Assembly: GCA_910576815.1 (NCBI GenBank)
Contig: CAJTKA010000008.1
Span: 46,118-110,117, forward strand
Direction of reading: 5' to 3'
Length of the DNA: 64,000 nt
Source of the DNA: an uncultured Lachnospiraceae bacterium
Lineage (GTDB): Bacteria; Bacillota; Clostridia; Lachnospirales; Lachnospiraceae
This document shows, piece by piece, positions 52,345-61,287 of the stretch; positions within the stretch are counted from its first letter, which is position 1, and the number at the start of each line of letters is the position of its first letter. Both the position numbers and the translations under genes were made by a program. The notes beneath the pieces were generated by a model that searched no databases, had not been told where the DNA came from, and was given only the letters and a program-made list of their open reading frames with translations.

Positions 52345-53846
52345 TGGTTACAGGAGAATTGAGAAATAAGATCGATGCTCTTTGGGATACGTTTGCGGCT
52401 GGAGGTCTTGTGAATCCTTTAGAAGTGATTGAACAGGTCACGTATCTCATATTTATCCATGATCTGGATGTTTCAGATACTCTGCGGGAGAAAGAAAGCA
52501 TGATGCTGGGACTACCCTTCCAGAGTATTTTTGCCGGGCAGATAAGGGTCGGAGACAGAGAGGTAGAAGGAAGAAATTTAAAATGGTCTGTATTTCATGA
52601 TTTACCTGCCCAGAGAATGTATTCGGTCATGCAGGAATGGATATTTCCATTTATAAAAAATCTGCATGGAGATAAGGACAGCGCCTATGCAAAATATATG
52701 GATGACGCAATTTTTAAGCTGCCGACGCCGCTTCTTTTGTCTAAGGTAGTGGATTCCTTGGACGACATTTTTACGTTGATGGAGCAGGTGGAAGATGCAG
52801 ATATCAGAGGCGATGTATATGAGTACTTGCTTTCTAAGATTGCGCAATCCGGATTAAACGGACAGTTTCGCACGCCAAGACATATTATTCGGATGATGGT
52901 GGAACTGATGGAGCCCTCGGCAGAGGATGTGATATGCGATCCTGCTTGCGGCACATCTGGATTTTTAGTGACAGCAGGAGAATATCTAAAGGAGAAGCAT
53001 AAGGAAGAAATTTTTTATAACAAAGAAAAGAAAGATCACTATATGAATCATATGTTCCACGGCTATGACATGGACAGGACCATGCTGCGTATTGGCGCTA
53101 TGAACATGATGACGCATGGAGTGGAAAATCCTTATATCGAATATAGGGACAGCCTTTCAGAACAAAATCCGGACAGTGACAGATATTCATTGATTTTAGC
53201 AAATCCACCGTTTAAGGGGAGCCTGGATGCCGAGGCGGTGTCGGCAGATTTACTCAAAGTATGCAAAACAAAGAAGACAGAACTTTTGTTTCTTGCGTTA
53301 TTTGTGAGAATGATGAAAGTGGGAGGAAGATGTGCCTGCATTGTTCCCGATGGCGTGTTGTTTGGTTCATCGAAGGCACATAAGGATATTCGAAAAGAGC
53401 TGTTGGAGAACCAGCGACTGGAAGCCGTGATTTCCATGCCATCCGGGGTGTTTAAACCTTATGCGGGTGTCTCTACGGGGATTCTCATATTTACAAAAAC
53501 AAACCATGGGGGGACAGATCAAATATGGTTTTACGATATGCAGGCGGACGGGTTTAGTTTGGACGATAAAAGAAGTCCCATAAACGAAAACGATATTCCT
53601 GATATCATAGAACGGTTTCATAACAGGGATAAGGAGACAGAGCGGGCGAGAACAGAGAAGTCCTTCTTTGTGTCCAAACAGGAGATTGTGGATAACGACT
53701 ATGATTTGTCGATTGGCAAATATAAGAAGACAGAATATGTGCCGGTAGAATATCCGCCGACAGGGGAAATTTTGGAGCAGATATTTGAGCTGGAACGGCA
53801 GATCGGGGCACAGATGCTGGAACTGAAAGAGATGTTGGCGGAGTAG
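52344..53846 (+). CDS. hsdM: Type I restriction-modification DNA methyltransferase subunit
   Basis: About 500 residues. N-terminal helical HsdM_N domain (ALWDTFAAGGLVNPLEVIEQ), then the N6-adenine methylase core with DPACGTSGFLV (SAM binding) and LANPPFKG (catalytic NPPF). The C-terminal part includes TGILIFTKT. It methylates adenine in the sequence chosen by HsdS. The ATG overlaps the Fic stop; hsdS follows after 15 bp. Confidence 0.97.
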   Translation: MVTGELRNKIDALWDTFAAGGLVNPLEVIEQVTYLIFIHDLDVSDTLREKESMMLGLPFQSIFAGQIRVGDREVEGRNLKWSVFHDLPAQRMYSVMQEWIFPFIKNLHGDKDSAYAKYMDDAIFKLPTPLLLSKVVDSLDDIFTLMEQVEDADIRGDVYEYLLSKIAQSGLNGQFRTPRHIIRMMVELMEPSAEDVICDPACGTSGFLVTAGEYLKEKHKEEIFYNKEKKDHYMNHMFHGYDMDRTMLRIGAMNMMTHGVENPYIEYRDSLSEQNPDSDRYSLILANPPFKGSLDAEAVSADLLKVCKTKKTELLFLALFVRMMKVGGRCACIVPDGVLFGSSKAHKDIRKELLENQRLEAVISMPSGVFKPYAGVSTGILIFTKTNHGGTDQIWFYDMQADGFSLDDKRSPINENDIPDIIERFHNRDKETERARTEKSFFVSKQEIVDNDYDLSIGKYKKTEYVPVEYPPTGEILEQIFELERQIGAQMLELKEMLAE

Positions 53847-53861
53847 GGGAGGAGATGCCTT

Positions 53862-54977
53862 GTGGAAATGATTTTGTTAGAAGAATGCTGCGAAATATTG
53901 GACTCGATGAGAATACCAATTACAGCAAAGGACAGAAAAAAAGGACCCTATCCATATTATGGGGCGAATGGCGTTCAGGATTATGTTGCTGATTATATTT
54001 TTGATGATGAGCTTGTGCTGCTTGCTGAGGATGGTGGAAATTTTGGCTCGGAGAAGAAACCTATAGCGTATAAAGTATCGGGGAAGTGCTGGGTAAATAA
54101 TCATGCGCACGTTTTGAAGCCAAAGGTAAACATAGACGTTGATTATCTGTGCTATTCGTTAATGTTTTATAAAGTGGAAGGAATGGTCAATGGGGCAACG
54201 CGAATGAAGCTTACGCAAGCGGCAATGCGGAAAATGCTTATTCCCAAAAGAGAAATCAAAGAGCAAAAGGAAATAGTTGGAATACTTAATAAGATTCAGA
54301 CGCTTCTTAAGTTAGTAAGAGGACAAATAGAGAGATACGATGAGCTAATAAAATCTCGATTTGTAGAGATGTTTGGAGATATCTTTGTGGCTGACTCTTT
54401 TCCTTTAGCACAGTTGTCAGAACTTGCTGACATAGGTTCCAGCAAGAGGATATATGCAAATGAATATGTTGACGAGGGGATTCCGTTTTATAGAAGCAAA
54501 GAAATTAGGGAACTTGGAGCAGGGATGAAGCCGTCGATTGAGTTGTTTATTAAGCCTGAAAGATATAATGAAATTAAAAAGAAGTATGGTGTCCCCCAAA
54601 TAGGTGATATTCTAGTTGCAGCAATTGGTGCTACAATTGGCTATACTTGGATTGTTGATACGGAATCACCATTTTATTATAAAGACGGAAACTTGATTAG
54701 TCTGTCTATTAAAGATGGAGTCAATTCAAGTTTTCTTGATTATGTGCTGGGAATAGTAATTGCCGATTATAAGAATAAGGGGGTGGCGGGAAGCGCACAG
54801 TTGGCATTGACAATAGAAAAACTTGAAAAGATACAAGTTGTGAATCCGGATATAGAACTCCAAAACCAATTCGCTGCTTTTGTCCATCAAGTAGACAAAT
54901 TGAAAGCTATAACCAAGAAATCCATGGATGAGTTTCAAATTTTGTTTGACAGCTTAATGCAGCAGTATTTTGGATGA
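53862..54977 (+). CDS. hsdS: Type I restriction-modification specificity subunit
   Basis: 371 residues from a GTG preceded by GGAGGAGA. Two target recognition domains: the first (about 1-140, PYPYYGANGVQDYV) and the second (about 185-330), each followed by a long helix (IVGILNKIQTLLKLVRGQIERYDELIKSRF). The second half is clearly AT-richer than the first, a sign of domain exchange. No second, silent hsdS copy or invertible repeat is visible in the window. Confidence 0.94.
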   Translation: MEMILLEECCEILDSMRIPITAKDRKKGPYPYYGANGVQDYVADYIFDDELVLLAEDGGNFGSEKKPIAYKVSGKCWVNNHAHVLKPKVNIDVDYLCYSLMFYKVEGMVNGATRMKLTQAAMRKMLIPKREIKEQKEIVGILNKIQTLLKLVRGQIERYDELIKSRFVEMFGDIFVADSFPLAQLSELADIGSSKRIYANEYVDEGIPFYRSKEIRELGAGMKPSIELFIKPERYNEIKKKYGVPQIGDILVAAIGATIGYTWIVDTESPFYYKDGNLISLSIKDGVNSSFLDYVLGIVIADYKNKGVAGSAQLALTIEKLEKIQVVNPDIELQNQFAAFVHQVDKLKAITKKSMDEFQILFDSLMQQYFG

Positions 54978-55045
54978 TTGTAAAATGATAAACGCCTTAA
55001 ATGGTTTGATGTATTTTGATGTACAAAATGTAATTACTATGTTGT

Positions 55046-55051
55046 ATAATA
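55046..55051 (+). promoter_or_regulatory. -10 element before the mntA-hepT pair
   Basis: TATAAT lies 50 bp before mntA. No good -35 accompanies it. The 124 bp gap after hsdS suggests the pair has its own promoter. Confidence 0.4.
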
Positions 55052-55101
55052 AAATTCAGAGATGTTGGAATATTTTCAATGGAAGGAAGGAGAAGTGATT
55101 T

Positions 55102-55383
55102 ATGACAATAGAAGTGCTAAAAGAAAATATACAAAAAATCGCCATAGAATATCCACTTAAGCGCGTAACTTTGTTTGGATCAAGAGCGGATGGCACAAAT
55201 CGAGAGGATAGCGATGTGGATTTGATTATGGAGTTTTTGATGCCAATCTCCCTGCTTACATTATCTATGATAAAGGTAAGGCTTGAGGAGATGCTACGAT
55301 TGGGTGTGGATATTATTCATGGTCCGCTTGAAGAAACGGATTTGATTGAGGTTGGAAAGGTAGTGGAATTGTATGCAGCATAG
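55102..55383 (+). CDS. mntA: MntA-type nucleotidyltransferase antitoxin
   Basis: 93 residues. The minimal nucleotidyltransferase motif GSX10DXD is exact (GSRADGTNREDSDVD). In characterised HepT-MntA systems, MntA adds AMP units to a Tyr of HepT and so disarms it. GGAAGGAGAAG precedes the ATG. It overlaps hepT by 11 bp. The pair stands inside a type I restriction locus. Confidence 0.93.
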   Translation: MTIEVLKENIQKIAIEYPLKRVTLFGSRADGTNREDSDVDLIMEFLMPISLLTLSMIKVRLEEMLRLGVDIIHGPLEETDLIEVGKVVELYAA

Positions 55384-55714
55384 GGATAGGACGATTATAG
55401 CCAAAGTAATTTCCGAAATAAAAATCGGGCGTGAAATGTTGGGAGAGGCTTCTTTGGGAGAATTTTTGGCGGATGAGAAGCTAAAACGGGCAGTTGGAAT
55501 GACGGTCATTAATATTGGTGAATTGGTTAAAAACGTAACGGATGAGACGAGGCAGAAATATCCTCAGATTCCATGGAAAGCAATAGCAGGAATGCGTGAT
55601 ATTGCAGCACATAAATACCAGACTTTGAGAATGGAAGATGTTTATCATACTGTGCGTACAGATTTTCCTGAGCTGGAAAAGCAACTTAATATTTTAGCGA
55701 AAAGTGATAAATAG
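55373..55714 (+). CDS. hepT: HepT-like HEPN-domain ribonuclease toxin
   Basis: 113 residues, all helical (DUF86). The HEPN active-site motif with the AMPylated tyrosine, RX4HXY, is exact (RDIAAHKY). This toxin cuts RNA when not modified by MntA. It overlaps mntA and is followed after 15 bp by hsdR. The intact motifs argue for a working pair. Confidence 0.94.
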   Translation: MQHRDRTIIAKVISEIKIGREMLGEASLGEFLADEKLKRAVGMTVINIGELVKNVTDETRQKYPQIPWKAIAGMRDIAAHKYQTLRMEDVYHTVRTDFPELEKQLNILAKSDK

Positions 55715-55729
55715 TAATGGAGACCACCC

Positions 55730-58700
55730 ATGACTAACTTCGATTACCTAAAAAATGAACCACAATTCTCCAGCTTCTCGGAGGTCGCCATATCCTCCGA
55801 AAAACTGCTCCCCATAGACCATGACGCCTGTGTCCTTAATTGCCGCCGCGCGATGGAGTTTGCTGTCAAATGGCTGTATTCGGTCGATGATTCCCTGCAA
55901 AAGCCCTATCAGGATAACTTACATAGTCTGATGAGTACGGAGGAGTTCCATGCGCTCATAGACTGGAGTTTGTGGCGGCGAATGGATCTGATACGTAAGA
56001 TAGGAAACCGGGCGGCGCATGTCGGGGCGAAGGTTACTTTTGATGAGGCGTCCCTCTGTTTGCAAAACCTATTTCTATTTCTTGATTTTGTTGCTTGCTG
56101 TTACTCGAAAAATTATGAGGAACGGCAGTTTGATGCTTCACTGCTTAAAAAGGAGGCAGCGGAAGACGAGGTGCCGCGCAGTGAGTTCGCGGATGTTGAC
56201 TTGAAAGCCTTGATGGAGGAAAACAGGGCGTTAAAGGAAGAACTTACAAAGAGAAGGGAGGCAAAGCAACCTTCCTATGTGCCGAAACCGTTAGATTTAT
56301 CCGAATATAAGACACGGAAAATCTATATTGACACCATGCTGCGGGACGCGGGCTGGGTCGAGGGAAAGAACTGGCTTAACGAGGTGGAAGTGGATGGATT
56401 GCCGAATCGGTCAGGAAAGGGGCGCATTGATTATGTGCTTTATGACGAGGCCCAGAAACCGCTTGCCATCATAGAGGCAAAAAGTACCTGCGAGGATGTG
56501 GTCAGAGGGCGGCAGCAGGCAAAACTGTACGCGGACTCTTTGGAACAGAAATATAAGAGAAGACCAGTGGTTTTTTTGACAAATGGTTTTGATACCAGAA
56601 TCATAGACGGTCAGTATCCAGAGAGAAAGGTGTCCGGGATTTATTCCAAGAGAGATTTGGAAAAATGGTTTAATTTACGAGGCTCGCGGGCATCATTAAA
56701 AAATATTGTGGTGGACACAAAAATCGCGGGAAGATATTACCAGACAGCAGCTATTCGGGCGATATGCGATAGTTTTGGGGAAAAGAATCGTAGAAAAGCG
56801 CTCCTGGTCATGGCAACAGGGTCAGGAAAGACCAGAACGGTGATTGCGCTCTGCAAGGTGCTGATGGACGCTGGATGGATTAGAAATGTTTTGTTTCTCG
56901 CCGATCGAAATTCTTTGGTCACACAGGCAAAAAGAAGTTTTGTCAATCAGTTTCCGGAAGAACTTTCGGTTGTGAATGCTGTGGAGGAAAAAACGAATTA
57001 TAATGCCCGGTGTTTCTTTTCAACCTATCAAACAATGATACACTTAATAGATGATGCCAGAGATCGGGAGGGAAAAATTTTTTCCTGCGGACATTTTGAT
57101 TTAATTATCTGTGATGAGGCGCACAGGTCAATTTATAATAAATATAAAGATATTTTTACCTATTTTGACGCGTTGTTGGTAGGGCTGACGGCAACGCCCA
57201 AAGAGGATGTCGATAAAAACACATATTCCATCTTTGAGTTGGAGGATGGGGTGCCGACTTACGGTTACGATTTGGCTCAGGCAGTGAAAGATGGTTTTCT
57301 GGTAGACTATTTGTCAGTGGAATCAGAGGTGAAGTTTATCGAGCAAGGGATTGTTTATGATGAGTTATCGGCAGAAGACAAAGAGGAGTATGAGGATACC
57401 TTTAAGGATGAGGATGGCAATTTTCCAGAGAAAATACAGCCTTCTGCGATAAATAAATGGCTGTTTAATGAAGATACGATTAGACAGGCACTTCATGTTT
57501 TGATGGAAGAAGGGCTAAAAGTCGATTATGGGGAGAAGTTGGGGAAAACCATTGTTTTTGCAGTGAACCACAATCATGCGGAAAAAATTCTTGAAATATT
57601 TAATAAGGAATATCCACATCTATTTAAGAACGGACAGGATTTTGCGAGGGTAATAGATAACTATACGGCATATGCACAAAAAGCAATCGATGAGTTTGCA
57701 GAGGGTGGGAAAATGCCGCAGATTGCGATCTCCGTAGATATGCTTGACACAGGAATCGATGTGCCCGAGGTATTGAATCTCGTTTTTTTCAAGAAAGTGT
57801 TAAGTAAGGCGAAGTTTTGGCAGATGATTGGACGCGGGACCAGACTGTGTTCCAGATTGATAGACGGTGAGGATAAGCAGAAATTTTATATCTTTGATTT
57901 TTGTGGGAATTTTTCCTTTTTCAGGGTAAATGACGGGAAACCGACAGCGAACCAGATGGCGTTGCAGAGCGCAGTTTTTAATCTGGAGTTTCAGCTTGCA
58001 TATAAACTGCAGGATGCCAGCCGTCAGGCAGATCGTTTGATTGCCTATCGGAAAAAACTGGTTGAAGGAATGAGCGGGAAGGTGCAGGAACTGAACAGGG
58101 AAAACTTTGCGGTAAAGCAGCATTTGAAATATGTTGAAATATATGCTGATGTGAAAGGATATCAGTCTATCAGCTATGAAGATACGCAGACGGTGAAAGA
58201 GGAGTTAGCGCCGCTTATTTTGCCTGATCAAGATGAGGCGGAGGCTGTACGGTTTGATGCGCTCATATATGGCATGGAGTTGGCGCTCTTATCAGACAAA
58301 AAATATACCAGGGCAAAAGGTGATTTGCAAAAACATGTGAAGGCGATAGCAAGTGTGGCAAATATACCGGAGATACAGGTAAAGACTGATTTGATACAGA
58401 AAATCCTACAGACAAGCTATGTGGATGATGCCGGAATTGATGAGCTTGAGTATATGCGGGAAGAACTTCGTAGCCTGATGAAATATGTTCCGAAGAAAAC
58501 ATTGAAATATGAAACAAATTTTGCGGATGATATTTTGTCAAAAGAATGGCATGAGGCGGAGCTGGAAAGTGACGATTTGAAGAATTATAAGGCGAAAGCG
58601 GAGTATTATATCCGCCAGAATCAGAACCATATTGCGATTGCAAAATTAAGGGGAAACAAACCCCTTAGCGAATTTGATATCCAGTCTCTTGAAGAAATTC

Positions 58701-59038
58701 TCTGGGGAGAGATTGGGACAAGGGAAGATTATGAGAGAGAGTATGGCAGGAAGCCCCTTGGAGAGTTTGTCCGTGAGATTGTTGGACTGGATATGAGTGC
58801 GGCAAAGGAGGCTTTTACGGAATATCTGAATGAGACGAATATGGACAGCAGGCAGATTTATTTTGTCAATCAGATAGTAGAATATATTGTCCATAACGGT
58901 ATGCTCAAAGATTTTTCCGTATTGCAGGAACCTCCATTTAACGATAAAGGAAGTGTGGTGGAAATTTTTACGGATATGAATGTTTGGGCGGGAATCCGCA
59001 GGGTGATCGAACAGATTAACGCCAATGCAATGGTGTGA
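55730..59038 (+). CDS. hsdR: Type I restriction endonuclease/translocase subunit with DUF4145 N-terminus
   Basis: 1102 residues. An N-terminal DUF4145-like helical domain (about 15-115) and a coiled linker precede the HSDR_N nuclease: GRIDYVLYDEAQKPLAIIEAK has the PD-(D/E)xK Asp, Glu and Lys. The SF2 translocase follows (MATGSGKTRT near 360, ICDEAHRS, VDMLDTGIDVPEV, MIGRGTRLC), then an EcoEI-type C-terminal region. It cuts unmethylated DNA after ATP-driven translocation. GGAG precedes the ATG. It is separated from hsdS by the mntA-hepT pair. Confidence 0.96.
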   Translation: MTNFDYLKNEPQFSSFSEVAISSEKLLPIDHDACVLNCRRAMEFAVKWLYSVDDSLQKPYQDNLHSLMSTEEFHALIDWSLWRRMDLIRKIGNRAAHVGAKVTFDEASLCLQNLFLFLDFVACCYSKNYEERQFDASLLKKEAAEDEVPRSEFADVDLKALMEENRALKEELTKRREAKQPSYVPKPLDLSEYKTRKIYIDTMLRDAGWVEGKNWLNEVEVDGLPNRSGKGRIDYVLYDEAQKPLAIIEAKSTCEDVVRGRQQAKLYADSLEQKYKRRPVVFLTNGFDTRIIDGQYPERKVSGIYSKRDLEKWFNLRGSRASLKNIVVDTKIAGRYYQTAAIRAICDSFGEKNRRKALLVMATGSGKTRTVIALCKVLMDAGWIRNVLFLADRNSLVTQAKRSFVNQFPEELSVVNAVEEKTNYNARCFFSTYQTMIHLIDDARDREGKIFSCGHFDLIICDEAHRSIYNKYKDIFTYFDALLVGLTATPKEDVDKNTYSIFELEDGVPTYGYDLAQAVKDGFLVDYLSVESEVKFIEQGIVYDELSAEDKEEYEDTFKDEDGNFPEKIQPSAINKWLFNEDTIRQALHVLMEEGLKVDYGEKLGKTIVFAVNHNHAEKILEIFNKEYPHLFKNGQDFARVIDNYTAYAQKAIDEFAEGGKMPQIAISVDMLDTGIDVPEVLNLVFFKKVLSKAKFWQMIGRGTRLCSRLIDGEDKQKFYIFDFCGNFSFFRVNDGKPTANQMALQSAVFNLEFQLAYKLQDASRQADRLIAYRKKLVEGMSGKVQELNRENFAVKQHLKYVEIYADVKGYQSISYEDTQTVKEELAPLILPDQDEAEAVRFDALIYGMELALLSDKKYTRAKGDLQKHVKAIASVANIPEIQVKTDLIQKILQTSYVDDAGIDELEYMREELRSLMKYVPKKTLKYETNFADDILSKEWHEAELESDDLKNYKAKAEYYIRQNQNHIAIAKLRGNKPLSEFDIQSLEEILWGEIGTREDYEREYGRKPLGEFVREIVGLDMSAAKEAFTEYLNETNMDSRQIYFVNQIVEYIVHNGMLKDFSVLQEPPFNDKGSVVEIFTDMNVWAGIRRVIEQINANAMV

Positions 59039-59136
59039 TTTTCACGCAGCATTTGCCTGGATTGTCTGTAGAAACCTTCCCGTCATGCCGATATTAACTA
59101 TAACAGACGAAACGGAATATCGGAGGTTTACATCAT

Positions 59137-59748
59137 ATGAAAATCAGCGAAGCACAGAAAGCTTACAGACAACAGTTATCTTTATTACGGGGGCAAAAGA
59201 GAGATTATGTAAACCAACAAAAAGAAAATCGGGAAAAGATGGAGGAAGCCCGTAAGAAAAGCGAGGCGCAGGGCGTGACCTTTGAGCTTTCCGAGGCTTA
59301 TCTGGAGCGGGAAAAGGAATTGCAGGAGAAGATCGACGAGCTTTCCGGGCAGATCAAGAAGGATGAAAAGACGCTCGATGAGCTGATCGAGCAGGAAGTG
59401 GGGATCTTTAACAGCATAGTCGCTAAGCAGCAGGGCGATGCCTGGAAAGAGTACGGCGAGGAGATGGCCAAGTGTCTGGAGATCGCCAGAAGGATCAGCC
59501 GCGGCGACCGTGTGCCCGCGCAGGATGAAAAGAAGCTGATGGACTTCAATATGGATATTTATAAGATGGCCAAAGAGATGGCAGCCATGAATATGGAAGG
59601 AAAGCACAAAGAATGGGATTCTCTCTGGGGCGAGGAGGAAGAAAAGGAATACGAAGATCCTTTTGAGGAGTCTCAGAATGCGGAGACAAACGTGGGGATG
59701 CCGGAGGGCATGGAGGCGACTGCGGAGTCGGAAGGCGACGGTGAATAG
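59137..59748 (+). CDS. Coiled-coil hypothetical protein
   Basis: 203 residues, mostly charged helix. Heptad-like stretches span about 5-110 (EREKELQEKIDELSGQIKKD), followed by a region with RRISRGDRVPAQDEKKLMDF and an acidic, disordered tail. No family I can name. CGGAGG lies before the ATG, with part of it inside a small hairpin CCGATATT/AATATCGG (59088-59123). It holds a TTATGTAAAC motif at 59205 and another near-match just upstream. Confidence 0.8.
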   Translation: MKISEAQKAYRQQLSLLRGQKRDYVNQQKENREKMEEARKKSEAQGVTFELSEAYLEREKELQEKIDELSGQIKKDEKTLDELIEQEVGIFNSIVAKQQGDAWKEYGEEMAKCLEIARRISRGDRVPAQDEKKLMDFNMDIYKMAKEMAAMNMEGKHKEWDSLWGEEEEKEYEDPFEESQNAETNVGMPEGMEATAESEGDGE

Positions 59749-59807
59749 ACGGCAGCGTTATCGAAAGATGATAGTGAGTAGCCGGGGAGGACAGGTTTGT
59801 AAATAGT

Positions 59808-61175
59808 ATGAAAGGTGCAAAAGACATGACTGCGGGCAATCCTTTTGCCCTTCTGTTTGGCTTTGCTTTCTCCCTGATGATCGGCAATGTCTTTCAGCAG
59901 TTATATACCCTTGTGGACACGATGATCGTGGGAAAATATCTTGGTGTGACGGCACTGGCGGCTCTGGGTGCAACAGAGTGGCTGGTGTTTGTTATGTTTG
60001 GCTGTGTGCAGGGGATCACGCAGGGGTTTTCCATCAGCATGGCAAAGCGGTTTGGCAGTCACGACGGGGAGGGACTAAAAAAGGATGTAGGAGGCAGTAT
60101 TTTCCTCTGCCTGCTTCTGGGAATCCTGTTTACGGCAACAGGATTAGTATTATGTAAACCAGTACTGCAAATGCTGCATACGCCGTCTGACATGATAAAG
60201 ATGTCGGATATCTATCTGCGGACACTTTACGGCGGTGTCTGCATTTCATTCTGTTATAATATGGCGGCGGCATTCCTGCGGGCTGCGGGAGACAGCAGGA
60301 CACCGCTTATCGCGGTTTCGCTGGCGGCGGTCTGCAATATCATCCTTGATCTTTTCTTCGTGGTAATTTTGCATCTGGGGGTCTTTGGTGCTGCTTTTGC
60401 GACCCTGTTATCGCAGTTTTTTGCGGCAGCCTATTGTCTGCGCGTGATAAAGGCAGGCGGGTTTGTAAAACTCGGGCGGGCGGATCTTGCGATACAGCCA
60501 AAGAGACTAAAGCACCTTCTTTTTCTGGGACTGCCGATGGGGCTGCAGAATATCATTACAGGGTTTGGAGGCGTGGCGGTGCAGTCAGTTATCAACAGCT
60601 TCGGCACGGTTTTTGTGGCGGGATTTACGGCGGCCAATAAGCTTTATGGGCTGCTTGAAACAGCCGCCGTCTCTTACAGCTATGCGGTGGTTTCCTACAC
60701 GGGGCAGAATGCGGGCGCAGGAAAGTATCAGAGAGTAAAAAAGGGATTGGGAGCCGCCTGTGTATTGGGCATTGTCACTTCCGCTGTCATGTCTATTGTT
60801 ATGTTAACCTTTGGGAAACCCATTCTGGGCTGCTTTTTATCGGGAGAGGAAGCAGTACTGACACAGACGCTGGAGATCGGCTGTGCTTTTCTGAAGATTC
60901 TGGCGGCTTTTTTCTGGCTTTTGTATCTGCTCTATATCGTGAGAGCCTGCGTGCAGGGTATGGGAAACACGCTGCTGCCCATGTGTTCCAGCTTTTTGCA
61001 GCTTGCCATGCGGGTGGGCTGCGCCTTTTTCCTGACCAAAAGGATCGGTCAGGCGGGCGTATTCTGGGGAGAAGTCTTTGCATGGTTTCTGGCGGATGTG
61101 TTCTTGTGTGTTTGCCTGCCTTGGGTCTTACGGCGGCAGAAAAGAGATGGCGTAACGCCAATTGGCACGGTTTGA
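59808..61175 (+). CDS. MATE family efflux transporter
   Basis: 455 residues with twelve membrane segments in two similar halves. FALLFGFAFSLMIGNVFQQLYTLVDTMIVGKYL begins near residue 13, and the second half starts with LKHLLFLGLPMGLQNII. The Asp in LVDTMIVG is typical. It exports drugs or metabolites using Na+ or H+; the substrate is unknown. It holds a TTATGTAAAC motif at 60150. Confidence 0.95.
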   Translation: MKGAKDMTAGNPFALLFGFAFSLMIGNVFQQLYTLVDTMIVGKYLGVTALAALGATEWLVFVMFGCVQGITQGFSISMAKRFGSHDGEGLKKDVGGSIFLCLLLGILFTATGLVLCKPVLQMLHTPSDMIKMSDIYLRTLYGGVCISFCYNMAAAFLRAAGDSRTPLIAVSLAAVCNIILDLFFVVILHLGVFGAAFATLLSQFFAAAYCLRVIKAGGFVKLGRADLAIQPKRLKHLLFLGLPMGLQNIITGFGGVAVQSVINSFGTVFVAGFTAANKLYGLLETAAVSYSYAVVSYTGQNAGAGKYQRVKKGLGAACVLGIVTSAVMSIVMLTFGKPILGCFLSGEEAVLTQTLEIGCAFLKILAAFFWLLYLLYIVRACVQGMGNTLLPMCSSFLQLAMRVGCAFFLTKRIGQAGVFWGEVFAWFLADVFLCVCLPWVLRRQKRDGVTPIGTV

Positions 61176-61287
61176 CGGATTTCGGTGCCTGATTTTCATA
61201 TTAAGCATTGCAAAATAGTGGAAAGTATTGATAAAATAATTTATATTATGGAAATAAAATCTTTCAACCTTGATTTGAGGGGCAAAA

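Noticed and set aside
53862..54977. Phase-variable hsdS inversion system
   Set aside because: There is no second hsdS copy, no inverted repeat pair and no recombinase gene in the window.
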